Shown here: positions 47,668 to 59,159 of the stretch, one piece after another
Layout: each line of letters opens with the position of its first letter
Numbering within the stretch: the stretch's first letter is position 1
Origin: Apostichopus japonicus
Lineage: Eukaryota > Echinodermata > Holothuroidea > Aspidochirotida > Stichopodidae
Direction of reading: 5' to 3'
DNA: 64,000 bases
NCBI RefSeq assembly: GCF_037975245.1
Contig: NC_092563.1
Coordinates: 2,385,001-2,449,000, forward strand
Position numbers and translations under genes: made by a program
The notes under the pieces: model-generated
What the model was told of the DNA's origin: nothing
Database searches by the model: none
Seen by the model: the letters and a program-made list of their open reading frames with translations, nothing else

Positions 47668-50600
47668 GTGATAGTTGATTTCTTGTTGTTTGCAGTTAAA
47701 CATATTTTCGTCCAGTTTAAGTCCAAACACCAAGCCCTAAGCTGTATAACTTACTTGGTTGCAGTTCATTTCAACATAGTTTCGTGGAACTGGATGTATG
47801 CTTAAGGAACAAGTTATAGTAGTCCCAGCTTGGCATTGAGAGTTTAGCCTTACGTTCACACTCGCCAACGCTGAACATTCGTAGAAACAATTTAAATTAA
47901 GAAAAAAGAGTAGGCCTTTAGTTAGGCAATCAATTGGTATTCAAAAGAATATTCCCATTTCAAGTCATGTTTTAATGTGAACACACTAGCAGCAATTATT
48001 GTTAGGACACCAATATTTTAGGGCTGTGGCTATTCTTACGACTAGTCGTAACAATTATTTATAAACTATTCTTACGACAAAGGCGAATTCAAGCGCAGTA
48101 AAGTAAATAAAGCAACTGCGCATGTAGTAGGGGTAACCCTAACCCTAACTTTAACCCTAAACCCCAATCCTAACCCTAACACTAACCCTAACCGGAAATT
48201 ATTGTTACTCCTGGTAGTAAAAACTAGTACTCCTGTCATAAAAATAGCAACTGCGCATGTGTAATCGGAAATTATTCTTACGAACAGTCTTAAGAATAGC
48301 CACTTTGATATTTTAGGGTAGGCCTAGCCTAGCCTTTAGGCTTTAACATGCTACTAGTACTACTGAGTACTGCTAGTACTAACAAACTTCGAGAATCTTT
48401 ACTGTACAGCAGGTCAAAATTTCTTAAAAGAAACATAACATGAAGGCCTAACTAACTGTTAGCAAATGGTGCTCCAGACTAAAATTGGCTGTGCAAATGC
48501 AGTGACAAAATTTTCAACTTAGGCTACTTACACAATTTCAGTGTCTCTCCCATAGTATCAAATTGGTGCATATTTTGTCTGTTTGTGAGGTCTTTCGGAT
48601 GGAAGATGTTGTGCAGGGAAGCTATGGATACAACGTAGAAAAGCACAAGGAAAGGAAGTGGCAAACTGTATTGTATAATGTTATAAACACACATGCATAT
48701 TCTACATCCTTCACTAGTACCTACATTCCAACTATTGAATTGTGACGATATTGCGAATAATAATAATAAATATTACTGTAATAAATATACTGCATGATCA
48801 TATAAGGACGCAGTCTCCAAAGTAGGTTTTGGTAAGCAAGTGGTTACTAGTGTGACTTTAACATAAGTTCATGGACATGCAATAGGCTGAAGGTTGCGTT
48901 AATAGATCATGACCATCCTGTATTGTTTGCTACCCATATTTTCCAAACATGTGTTTTGTCGGCTACTGGAAATAATTACAGAAGACAAGATATAGAGAGT
49001 CTTACAAGCAATTGAAGTGTATTTAGCAAAATTGAATACCACTCTGGCTTTGTACTTAGATACATCTGGATGCAACATAACACATACATTAATGGTCAAG
49101 GAGCAAATATACAATGGACTCCTTGTGTTTTACATTCATGCAGCTACTGGGTAAAACTCAAACCTTTGACATACTAGTTTTGAACTACTACATTTGGTTG
49201 CTAGGGGTTTGCTTTTAACCACATCATTACACAACCTACATACACTAATGACAAATAAAATGGTTTGATGTCTTTCAAAAGAAGGGTAGCCCCTCTGCTC
49301 TGAAAAAATTGGGGTATTAAAAGTGGAAGGTGCTCAGATGCAATATTGTGCATATTTTGCAAATTTTGAAACAATATTGAAAAATTTGTGACTGTTTAGG
49401 GTGTACCGTACATACATGTTATAGATTTATACACTGATACTAAGTGTTTACTTTTTGGAATGTTCTGTCTGCCCCTGGAGGGTGGGTGGGGGGGGGGAGG
49501 GTGCAGGAGTAGGACTGAACCTGAGCTTAGCTAAGGTCCCCACAGAAGGATGCATGGTTGCACCCCTATTAGTACACTAGTTAAATGTTAGCACCACTGT
49601 AGATAGATGAGATTGAGCGATAATCATTTTACGTGTAAATATTACACAGCTTGATCCAAGTGAGACGAAGATACAACCCAACTCAAACCGCAAAGTCCGT
49701 AAATGTGTTATGTGGATGTGCATTTCACAGCATCCAGAAAAATGTCATTTTTATTTCATATTTTTCTCTCTCGTAGCATTGATAAAGAACCATAAACTGA
49801 AGAGCGCACAACAGGATGTTGGCAGTTCACATTCAGGACAACATGTCAGACGTCATGGACAGTCCAAATCAACTTCAACAAATCAACAAAAACAGACATT
49901 TATAGCTCCCATTGAGAGGCACACGTACAAGGAGCTGCGAACACCTAAGGTCGTTGGAGGGAAATCTCTTCTTGTTAAAGTACCTCAAGAACCAGGTCTC
50001 CACCCAGGATCAACCTCAACGAAAGGTGTCCAGGTGAATCCGATGGTGGTTAAAAGGTCCAGAACAGACTTGTCTGCTCGAGACTATAGCTTGAAAAGAA
50101 ACGACTCCTACAAATGTGTGAACATTATAAATCGTCCACATCCCACAGGGAAACATCAGTCTTCATCTGCGTCGCAGAAATTGAGAAGACCAGAGAATTC
50201 AGAAGATGGCGTTCAAAACAATGCCACAAGTAGTAGCTATCGATGTGGAAAATACAGGAAATCTGCGAATATTCCCTGTCACTTAGAAGACAGGAGAAAA
50301 AGAGTTGTACTGTTGCCAGATGGAAAGTTTGCATTCAAAGGAAGCAGTTCTTTGCAAAGTCATAGGCTGCCTGGGGCCAGTGGCTTATCAAACTTTGCTC
50401 CAAGTGAACAGAAGAAACTGTCTCTGCCATCCGGTCGCTTTGATAAGATTTCTGTTAGGAGTAAACCTTTAGAAAGTAAGAAAACTTTCATCAGAACAGA
50501 TTTACAATATTCAGGTGAGGAAGGTCTGCCTAATGGTGGTCAGTCAGAGAGAATCGACGCCGTTAGGACTGCGTGCATGCATTCATTGGCTGCATTAGAG

Positions 50601-53600
50601 GAACCAGCAGATGCAGCCAATGATGACGAGAGGGTACAAAATAAAGACTGTGAGATTGCCAGGATAAAAGCCCTAGCGGCGTACCTCGAGCAACTTGAAC
50701 ACAAAAGACGTGCCGCCAAGGTCGGGAAGGCTCTCGATTCCGGTGAGTTCAAAAAAAATACAACTCCGACCTCGAGTGAGGGTACACAGGGAGGAGATAA
50801 ACCCATAGAAAATCCGAAAAATGTTACCAAAACTCAGAAAAGGGAAGTTACCAAAAATCAGAGTCTAGTCCAAGAAAGAAACCAGGAGAAGAAAAGTGGC
50901 GTAGTCGTCACTAGTTTACCGATCCAGCTCAAAACTAGTTCCTCTGTGGAACAGGTGGATGGTGAAAAAGAAAAGAAGGGTATGCGCAACGCCTCTTCGG
51001 ATAATCCCGAGAGATTGGTAGCGGCTCGACAGCAGATTCAGGAATTGAGAAACGATATTAAGAGACTCGAATCTAAACTCGACACAAACGCAGTCATCGC
51101 TATGGCTAAGATCGGAGGAAAGAGACCACCGAACCATGTGATGACTACTCACGGGCAAAGTACTCTGTCGAAAGATGACAGATTAAGCAGTAACGGGAGT
51201 AGGTTCAAAATGATCAGGAAATCAAAAGTGAGGGCAAGAGAAACTGACGGTGGTCACATGTCCCACGGGGCAAACCCATTTAAGAAGGTGAAAAGTTCAC
51301 AGAGTACAACGGTAGCGGGCAGTAGGAGCTTACACAAGACCAGGAGCAGGTACAAAGTCCGATCTTCTCAGATATCGCTGTCGGGAGAACGGAACGATCT
51401 CTCACAGACCGGAAAGAAAGACAGAAGAGGCGTAAGAAAGTTTACATCTGTTATTGGCCAATCGTCACCTGTCAGACCACCAAGGACAGCGAAACGTTTT
51501 GGGTATTCGCCAAATCATCACCAACAACAGGCTGCTTTTCCCAGAGCCAGAGGCTCCAATTCTCTCTACAGAACCAGACATCAATACCTAGGTAGGGGTC
51601 TTTTTTTTTTTTTCTTTTTCTTTTCCGCAATTCCAGGTGTACATGTATGTGCTGTAGTTCTTGTGATGAAATCAGAGACTGGTGCAAGGCCAGGGCATAA
51701 TTTTATCCTGGTTTCACATCACAAAATGCTATGCACAATAATCAAATCGCTACACGAGTGTAAAGTCGCATAGAGTTTTGTACAGGGGAGCCATAGTATT
51801 GTACAGGAGAAAAAAAATCACAACCTTCGAAATTGCTAGACGAAATTTGAATGATAAATTAATCCCTGATGTGCAGTATCACAATTCTTAACCATTTCGT
51901 TTCCCTTGCCTAGAAAAATTCACTTGTTTCATATGGTCAATGTCCTCGACATATCGTCAGCTTTGAACGAATATAAAAGAAATATTTATTCCTCAATGAC
52001 CTCAGGAACATGTCTGCTGGCCTCATATCAATCTTTTACATACTTTCATTTTTTAGTCAGAGCAATGAAAGAGTTGTGTAAAAGAAACCAATTGAGCAAT
52101 GTTTTCTATTCGGAGGAAGGAAAGGCAGATAAAACAGGGTTAAAGTCTTATGGTCATCTTCTCCATCCCCCTCACCCCCCACCCCCTTCCCCATCTTTTT
52201 TATGTATTTAACAACGCCAACTTACATGTAAGGAAATTATTAGCACTTTTTTTTAAAACTCTTTTTTAATTTGTTAATTAATTTCACGCCCTTTTTCAGA
52301 CAGAAGATATTCAATGCCATACACAGTTCATGGACACAGAAATTGGAGAGGTCTCTGGGCTGATAGCAACAGAAACTCTTTTGTCTCAAGGTAACGAACT
52401 TAAATAAGAAAATAATGAGAATTTTCCTATAGTTAAATTATATACTGCTTGCTATTTTGTCCAATAGGGAACCAATCAAATTTAACTGTTTAACAGGTAA
52501 GAAACAAGTGCAGACCAGGTGTTAATCATGAACAGTTTTAGGTTGTGTAAAAGTTTCGGGGAAAAAAAAAAGAATTTGGAAAAGTTACAAGTCTGTACCT
52601 AGTCATAGGTAAAACCCATCATTATCAGTTGTGTTAGTTATTACAGCCTTTTCTTCTTGATGCACTGCCTTTCTGTTTTGTTTTTATCTGGGAAATATAT
52701 ATGATATGTTTGCAGTTAAGTTGATGAATTCCTATTTCCCCTTTCATCTTCGTACCAGGAGGCTTCAACACGTGGTTGCCCATTCTCCGATGCTCTATAG
52801 GTATAGTCCATTTGTAGGGCGGAAACGTCTTCACCATCTAGGCGGTGCCTGGCGGAATCCATGTGTCTTAGCCAACCAGCTTCGTTGGCAGGCCGCCAAA
52901 ATGCCCAAGAGGGTGTACGGTTCCCCACTGGTTCCTCTCTACACACCTACAAGGCTCCATCATCACTTACCCTCCAGGGCATCAAGAAGATGGTTACAAC
53001 ATTCAGGGAGCAAACATTCCATCGCATCAGGTAACGGCTTACATGGTGTATCTCGCATAAATCGATGCAGAATAGCTATGGAGTGTGTTAAACATCTTTA
53101 AACTTTATGATCCGTACAAAACCTGCCACCACACACTGCCCGATTGATCACGACTCGACTCAAGACATCCATTGGTCAAGTAGAAAACCGTGGACAGTCA
53201 GTTGTGCATGTGCTTAAGACTTTGACTGAACAAGATTTTAAGTCTGGTCGGTTTCATTCGGGGAAAACAGAGCATGTCACTTTTTCCTGACAGGCAGTCC
53301 CCAGTGTGTAGTGGTTCATGACTAAAACTGTTCAGGTTCATCGTAACCAATCATGGACTCATGAATTTGCATTTGACCTAAAGGAGCTCTGGTCGTTAAC
53401 GGAAAACGGTTTTCGCTGATCAGGTTTCGCTGATTGGTTACGCTGATCAGTCGGTCAGTGTTTCACAAGGTGACTTGTCCATGGGTCTTCACGACAATCA
53501 ATAACTAAATGATAAGTTAATAATAAGCTTTGTGGCAGCAAACTGCGATGAATTTGCACAATTTTTTCTTTAGAGAAAAAAACATGAGTTGGTTGCAGGT

Positions 53601-56600
53601 ACCTTGGGAGTAGCTGGTCCTTTTGTAGTTTCCAAACCTTTTAGCACGGACATAGAATTTATGGAAGTGATGTTTTAACACTTCCCTAGTTTGTTCTTCA
53701 TCGTTAAAAATAGCAGGAACAAGGGATGCATTCATGTCTGAAAGATTATTTAGGAGTAAACTTGATGCAAACTTCATGACAAGTTTGCTTAAGGTTAAAG
53801 TGACCTTTTAATTTTCTTTTGTTTATTGTCAATATTTGGAAAGACAGAAACTTGAATTGAAATGCGGCTCCTTTGGGTCTGGCAAGGGCTTTAGCTGCTC
53901 TAAAACCTTTTTGCACTTTTGCACTCTCCTTGACATGGTGTCACGTTTACAATTGTTTTATATTTTTTTGCAGGGAAGACCGGTAATAAGAAAGTAATGA
54001 ACGTGGTTAAGCTTGGCGGCGTGAGGTATGCCAGACGCGGTAAATCATTGCGGAGACTGAGCAATGGTGTAGACAGGCCAAGAACCAACGCATCGCAACA
54101 GCTCGGGACCAATCCCACGAGTCTCCGTAAAGTCACAAACACCAAGATCGCTGCACAGTAAGTCATCTGAAATCATACCCTGCCGTTTAATATCATCATA
54201 CTTCCTTGAATCTATGAATATGGATCGTGATTTTAGTCATTTTTTTAAGTAACAAGAGGCCAGCAATGACATTAAATTAATGAGATAAACAAGAGCCCCT
54301 TATGATGAGATTCTAGTCGGATCTTCCTATCTAGACCAGGGTTGATGTCGATAAAGCAGTGAAACCTACCATCTCGGTGGTCATGGGTTCAAACCCTGGC
54401 TGGCAAAAGTAAGGTTGGGGATTTTTCATCCAGGAGAAAGCCCACAATTTTTCACCATCAGAAATGGACTTCCAACTTGTAAAAATAAAAAGGAAAATAT
54501 GCTATACTTGTTAATTGGATCGCCACCCGATGTGAAATGTTAGTATTTATGAAGCCATTTGGCTACTCCCAACATGCAAACTAGGCCGCTGTGTAAGGTC
54601 GTAGAAATGGCTGCGTAGGGTCGTAGAAATAGCTGCGTAGGGTCGTAGAAATGGCTGCGTAGGGTCGTAGATGTGGCTGCGTAAGTAGGGTCGTAGAAAT
54701 GGCTGCGTAGGGTCGTAGAAGTGGCTGCGTAGGGTCGTAGAAGTGGCTGCGTAGGGTCGTAGAAGTGGCTGCGTAGGGTGGTAGAAGTGGCTGCGTAGGG
54801 TGGTAGAAGTGGCTGCGTAGGGTCGTAGAAGTGGCTGCGTAGGGTCGTAGAAGTGGCTGCGTAGGGTGGTAGAAATGGCTGCGTAGGGTCGTAGAAGTGG
54901 CTGCGTAGGGTGGTAGGAATGGCTGCGTAGGGTCGTAGAAATGGCTGCGTAGGGTGGTAGAAGTGGCTGCGTAGGGTGGTAGAAGTGGCTGCGTAGGGTG
55001 GTAGAAGTGGCTGCGTAGGGTGGTAGAAATGGCTGCGTAGGGTCGTAGAAGTGGCTGCCTAGGGTGGTAGAAATGGCTGCGTAGGGTGGTAGAAATGGCT
55101 GCGTAGGGTGGTAGAAATGGCTGCGTAGGGTCGTAGAAATGGCTGCGTAGGGTCGTAGAAGTGGCTGCGTAGGGTCGTAGAAGTGGCTGCGTAGGGTCGT
55201 AGAATTGGCTGCGTAGGGTCGTAGAAGTGGCTGCGTAGGGTTGTAGAAGTGGCTGCGTAGGGTCGTAGAAGTGGCTGCGTAGGGTGGTAGAAGTGGCTGC
55301 GTAGGGTCGTAGAAGTGGCTGCCTAGGGTCGTAGAAATGGCTGCGTAGGGTCGTAGATATAATTGCCTTCCAGGCATATTTCAGGAAGGGAGACCTGCTT
55401 GTATGATACCAATTCTTTGTGATGTATTTCCTCAGATGTTATGTTTAGCATCTGGCTAGGTTTTAGAGACTTTAAAATAAAATGTCTAGATTATGAGGTA
55501 CAGTAGCTCTCAGGGAGTTGAAGTAATCCCTTTTGGGGGACACCGTGCTCGGATCTGGCCATTTAAGCTATTCAAATCTTAGCACAGAAATACGAAGTCC
55601 AATTTGAACAGAGAATGAAGTTTATAAGTAACAGTCATTCTACATTTAAATTCAAATCTGGTACCATTTGCAGGCAGGTACAGTACCCTTCAAAATATCA
55701 ATTTTCCAGACAGGAGATTGGGGGGGGGGGGAGGGAGGGGTGGGGGAAACTGGCCACAGTTACTTGGTTCATATTTTCATATAAAAATACGGAAACCTTG
55801 GTTACCTTAATAGTCTGAGGCAGCTTGTTGGGTTGCTTATATATTTCCCTTCCAAGCTGCATGGCTATTGAACACCTTAATTGTACTACTGCAATAGACT
55901 GTAAGACCACTATAATATTAAAGAAAGCACCACTTCCTGTGAAGTGGAATTAGCTGCTTATTATTCTCATCAATTATGATGTCATCGGCTCTTGGTTGGG
56001 AGGTGGAGGTCTCCAAAGTTTGTATAGCCTGATTTAAGGGGGGGGGGAGGCTGATTCGATCCCACAAAGACAGAATCTTGGCCTCTCTTCTACGACCCTT
56101 GGGCCTCAGTTTGTAAAAAAGGCTTCAGCAAGACAAAGAAGATTGTTTTTTGATAGTTTGAGCTCAATTGTCCATCAAAATTACCATCAAAATCTTGTCT
56201 GATGCCTCGTTGTTATGCAACTTTGATTCTGAAACCATTTTAATGAAATAACAGAATTTTTTACAAATTCACTTCTTTGACCTGGAGTGACTTCAGTTAA
56301 GTGTATCGATCAAGGGTTATGCCAGGTAACTGCTTCCAGTTTTGATCATATTTATTCTAATGCTACCATTTCCCCTCATCGATAGTAACTTCCTTCCTGT
56401 TACATGTATTTGTATTTGCTTAGATAAAAGCTTTTTGATTACATTTCATTACTAAAGTTACAGTATTTTATCCTCATCAGGTCCCAGTCAAAGTGCAATG
56501 TTCTGTCTTAATGTCCTTAACAATCCCCCCCCCCCAAAAAAAACAACAAAGTCTGATTAACTGATAAAATTAGCATGAACAAGTTGATGACCATAACACA

Positions 56601-59159
56601 CAATTTTCACCCCCCCCCCTCCTAACCCCCTCCTATCCTAATCATAATTGATTGTTCATTCATTTCTTTGACCTGGATTGACTGAAATGTCATGCAAGTC
56701 AAGTTCCAGTTACATTAATGTTAATGCTCACATTTCTTCCAGTTCTGATTTTATTTATCCTTTTATTTAGTTGTCCTCATCATTGTCTGTGTTGTGGCTG
56801 CCATTTTCATCGTTGTCGCTGCAGTATGTCATCGTTACGTTTAGCGCCCTCAGTTTTAACATTATTATTGGCAGTTGTTGCCATCTCTTGGTATGCAAAA
56901 TTTGGATCATTCCTTGAGACACAAGTTTACAATAAAGTTAACGTGATACATTTCAATTTTTTTTTTTTTTTTTAATTCCAGGCAAGTTCTTCAGAGGAGC
57001 ATTTTCTACAGTCGGATATCAAAATCTCGGAAGAGAAAGAAGCAGGAATACTGCATGTTCTTCAATCGATTTGGAAGATGCAACAAAGGATCGTCTTGCC
57101 CTTACAAACACGACCCCGATAAAGTGGCTGTTTGCACAAGGTGAGTTGTCGTAGAGTCACACCGACATCAAAGAACTGCGACACTTTATGCTGTCCAGGG
57201 GAATAATTTAGCCTTCAGATTTCACGTAGCAGGTTTGATGACTCTAAACTGTGCCTGCACCTCTTATAAAGTGCCTCTTATAAAGTGCCTCTTATAAAAT
57301 CACTTTTGGCTCTTGTGTTAAAAACACTGATATATATACATCTTTGCATGAATAGCAGTTTTCACCATTTAGCATTTCGTGATGCAATATTGGATCAATT
57401 ATTCCCCCCGCTGGTAAAGAAATGGGTTACATATGATATTCAAGTTTGAAAAAAATTGGAAAAAGTTAACACGATGAGGTACTGAAAATGATTACAGTCA
57501 ACTTTAAGTTTATTGCCAACATTTATCAGAAAAATCTACTAACATATGAAAGGTGACATTTTCCACAATAATATGTGCATTTTGACTAAATTTACTACCG
57601 GTTGTTCCCAAAGTCATTGATTTAAAAGAATACAAAGCGTTCAAGTCAAGATTTAATTCTAGAATACGATAATGATATAGTTTATTAGTTTAACCAATCA
57701 ACTTTCAATTTTAAGCCTTTTCCTATTTTCCATATGGCTACTACTTAGTCTTTATAAGAAAAGATGTCTGGGTTATGAAATGTTTAGAGTCAAATGGAAT
57801 CTTTGGCAAAGTACTTGAAAATCTTCATTTGATTTCAAAGTGCTATATTGAGTAGGATTGGTAAACTTATCACCCAAACTCAAGACCCAGCATTAAAACA
57901 GAAAAAGAAAGAGGAATTTCTTACGATTGCAAAAATTATACCCTCACTTCAACTTAGTCTGGAATCTTCTCAAAAAGCAGCCATTTTTTTCTCACATTTT
58001 TTGTTTTCTCGCATTTTTGTTGCCAGTTATAGACAAAATTGACCAAAACACTACAGAGCATGATACCGATATAAGGTGGAAGTGAATCACATTAAATGTA
58101 ATATTCTGGACTCTTCCGCCACCTTAGGCCGCCCTGAAGATTATTTTGTTATCTATTTCCTGAATAAACAAGCGATCAATATCTATTTCCAACAATTTAT
58201 CATCAACTAGAAACATTATTTAATTACCGACAGAATTACTTCCGAATTACTCACCTTTGTTTTATCTTCTTGATTTGAACAAAAGAAAAAGGATTGGTTG
58301 GTCAAGCTTTTTGTCTCTATGCATTTTTGTAGAATGTAAAAAAAAAGTGTGCTTAAAGAGTTGCCATAATATCTGCAGATACATAAAGTTTAGTCAGAGA
58401 CATGGAAAATTTCCAAATTTAGGAAGTGATTTATAGAGCTCCTGCTCATCAGTAAATCTTACAAATCCTTCCCTTGCAAAAAACAAAAAGCAGAAAGAAA
58501 CGAACAAAGACTGATAGTGAACTTTATTATTTGTAGCTTTTTTATAATCACCTTCTGAGATTGTATTTCTTATTCCCCAACCAAAATCATTGTAAAAAAA
58601 AGCTGCATAAGTGTTGCCATCATCATCATGTCATAAATTTTGGTTACAGAAATGGAAAGTTTAAAAATGTGGATATTAATCATCTCAGTATTTTCATTAG
58701 TGAGGCTGACAATAACTTTTCCCAGTGTAGAATGTGGAATTGCCCCCTCTTCGCGAAGAGGAAGAAAAAAGAAAAAAAAAGTTAAATATGGTCGTACGGA
58801 AATTTCGGGATCACCATTACGTCTTTTCTACAAGACAGCTGTTGTCGGTGTCTATACCCTTGTTCTAATTTCTATAGTCTGCTCACTTCCACAAGGATAA
58901 TATATTGGCATTGGGTATAATGTAAAGCTTCCTTCTTCCACAGACAGGTTGAACTATCGACCCTGCCAGGAAGTAATTCTTCGGGTACCTATCAGGCATT
59001 TCTACGACTCTCATGAGCCCTTTTCCCCTCTTTCTAAGCCTCATTTAATATTACTGGCAGTGTATATGTCTCTATTGACTTTTCAGATTTCTCAGGGGAA
59101 CCTGCAAACCGACAGGTGGTGGTCCTTGCCCATTTTCTCATAAAGTTAGTAGGGATAAG
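47589..59159 (+). CDS. ZC3H3: Zinc finger CCCH domain-containing protein 3 (3' partial)
   Basis: Seven exons join in frame: 47589-47667, 49777-51591, 52300-52390, 52759-53030, 53974-54157, 56982-57140, 59087-59159, about 891 codons so far. ZC3H3 is a nuclear protein linked in vertebrates and flies to mRNA 3' processing and poly(A) mRNA export. Identity rests on the two C-terminal CCCH fingers (EYCMFFNRFGRCNKGSSCPY, KVAVCTRFLRGTC), nearly the same as animal ZC3H3, and on a KLGGVRYARR segment like the conserved 'IGGVxYK' block. The family has five fingers; here fingers 3-5 and the stop would lie right of 64000. The long first part is basic, Ser/Thr-rich and disordered. The start ATG at 47589 was chosen because its exon ends in the phase needed by 49777 and because LLLTALIKNHK resembles the N-terminal helix of vertebrate ZC3H3. 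Confidence 0.9.
48024..48307. mobile_element. Mutator-like MITE carrying telomere-like repeats
   Basis: Terminal inverted repeats at 48026-48051 and 48278-48303 match at 23 of 26 bases (GTGGCTATTCTTA ends). The block is flanked by a perfect 11-bp direct repeat ATATTTTAGGG (48013-48023 and 48308-48318). A 9-11 bp duplication points to a Mutator-like transposase acting in trans. The interior has AGCAACTGCGCATGTG-like words twice and an AACCCT array. It lies in ZC3H3 intron 1. Confidence 0.8.
48134..48193 (+). repeat. Interstitial telomere-like (TAACCC)n array
   Basis: About ten TAACCC units, several with single-base variants (CTTTAACCC, AAACCCCAATCC, AACACTAACC), lie inside the MITE at 48024-48307. 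The hexamer is the vertebrate and echinoderm telomere type. Confidence 0.9.
49777..51591 (+). CDS. ZC3H3: ZC3H3 exon 2: long basic disordered region with short helices
   Basis: The exon starts after acceptor TCTCTCGTAG and ends before donor GTAGGG. It encodes 605 residues rich in Lys, Arg, Ser and Gln. Helical stretches are DCEIARIKALAAYLEQLEHK (from about 50647) and RLVAARQQIQELRNDIKRLE (from about 51012), a likely coiled coil. A KTRSRYKVRSSQ patch near 51341 recalls the TRYRIVKK block of vertebrate ZC3H3. The larger open frame 49710-51773 only reads through both introns; its ATG at 49710 and its tail after 51591 are not used. Confidence 0.85.
52300..54157 (+). CDS. ZC3H3: ZC3H3 exons 3-5: basic linker with the conserved GGVRY block
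   Basis: Exon 52300-52390 encodes RRYSMPYTVHGHRNWRGLWA. Exon 52759-53030 encodes an Arg/His-rich segment with YRYSPFVGRKRLHHLGG. Exon 53974-54157 encodes VVKLGGVRYARRGKSLRRLS, the counterpart of a conserved stretch that precedes the zinc fingers in ZC3H3 proteins. Splice phases are consistent (1, 2, 1, 2). The product is strongly basic, suggesting RNA contact or nuclear localisation. Confidence 0.82.
54330..54420 (+). mobile_element. Possible SINE fragment with pol III B box
   Basis: ATGGGTTCAAACCCTGGCTGG contains a good B box (GGTTCAAACCC) and is preceded by GATGTCGATAAAGCAGTG, but a convincing A box is missing. It is probably a truncated tRNA-derived SINE in ZC3H3 intron 5. Confidence 0.35.
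54597..55360 (+). repeat. 22-bp minisatellite, about 34 copies
   Basis: The unit is GGCTGCGTAGGGTCGTAGAA plus GT or AT. It alternates between GGTCG and GGTGG and between GAAATGG and GAAGTGG. One copy has a 4-base insertion near 54681. The array lies in ZC3H3 intron 5. Three units make 66 bases, so a minus-strand frame stays open for 276 codons; that frame is not a gene. Confidence 0.97.
56982..57140 (+). CDS. ZC3H3: ZC3H3 exon 6: first CCCH zinc finger
   Basis: The exon encodes QVLQRSIFYSRISKSRKRKK, then YCMFFNRFGRCNKGSSCPYK-H. The spacing is C-x8-C-x5-C-x3-H, the canonical CCCH type. It then runs into KVAVCTR at donor GTGAGT. The basic helix just before the finger is conserved in the family. 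All zinc ligands are present. Confidence 0.93.
57260..57299 (+). repeat. 15-bp triplicate repeat
   Basis: GTGCCTCTTATAAA-type units occur three times in a row just downstream of ZC3H3 exon 6. Confidence 0.85.
59087..59159 (+). CDS. ZC3H3: ZC3H3 exon 7: second CCCH zinc finger
   Basis: Joined to exon 6 it gives VCTRFLRGTCKPTGGGPCPF followed by SHKVSRDK. The ligands are C-x7-C-x7-C-x3-H. Vertebrate ZC3H3 has C-x7-C-x6-C-x3-H here, so one residue is inserted in the GGG turn. Donor GTGAGT follows in phase 0, and the next finger exon was not found before the window ends. Confidence 0.9.

Noticed and set aside
49710-49776. ATG at 49710 as the ZC3H3 start
   Set aside because: The stretch up to 49776 is intron-like and ends in a polypyrimidine tract plus TAG acceptor; exon 47589-47667 supplies a better start in the right phase.
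54597-55360. CRISPR-like array
   Set aside because: Repeats are contiguous with no unique spacers, and the genome is eukaryotic.
54547-55377. 276-codon minus-strand open frame
   Set aside because: It is the 22-bp minisatellite read as a 22-residue repeat; it lies in a ZC3H3 intron and has no non-repeat coding part.
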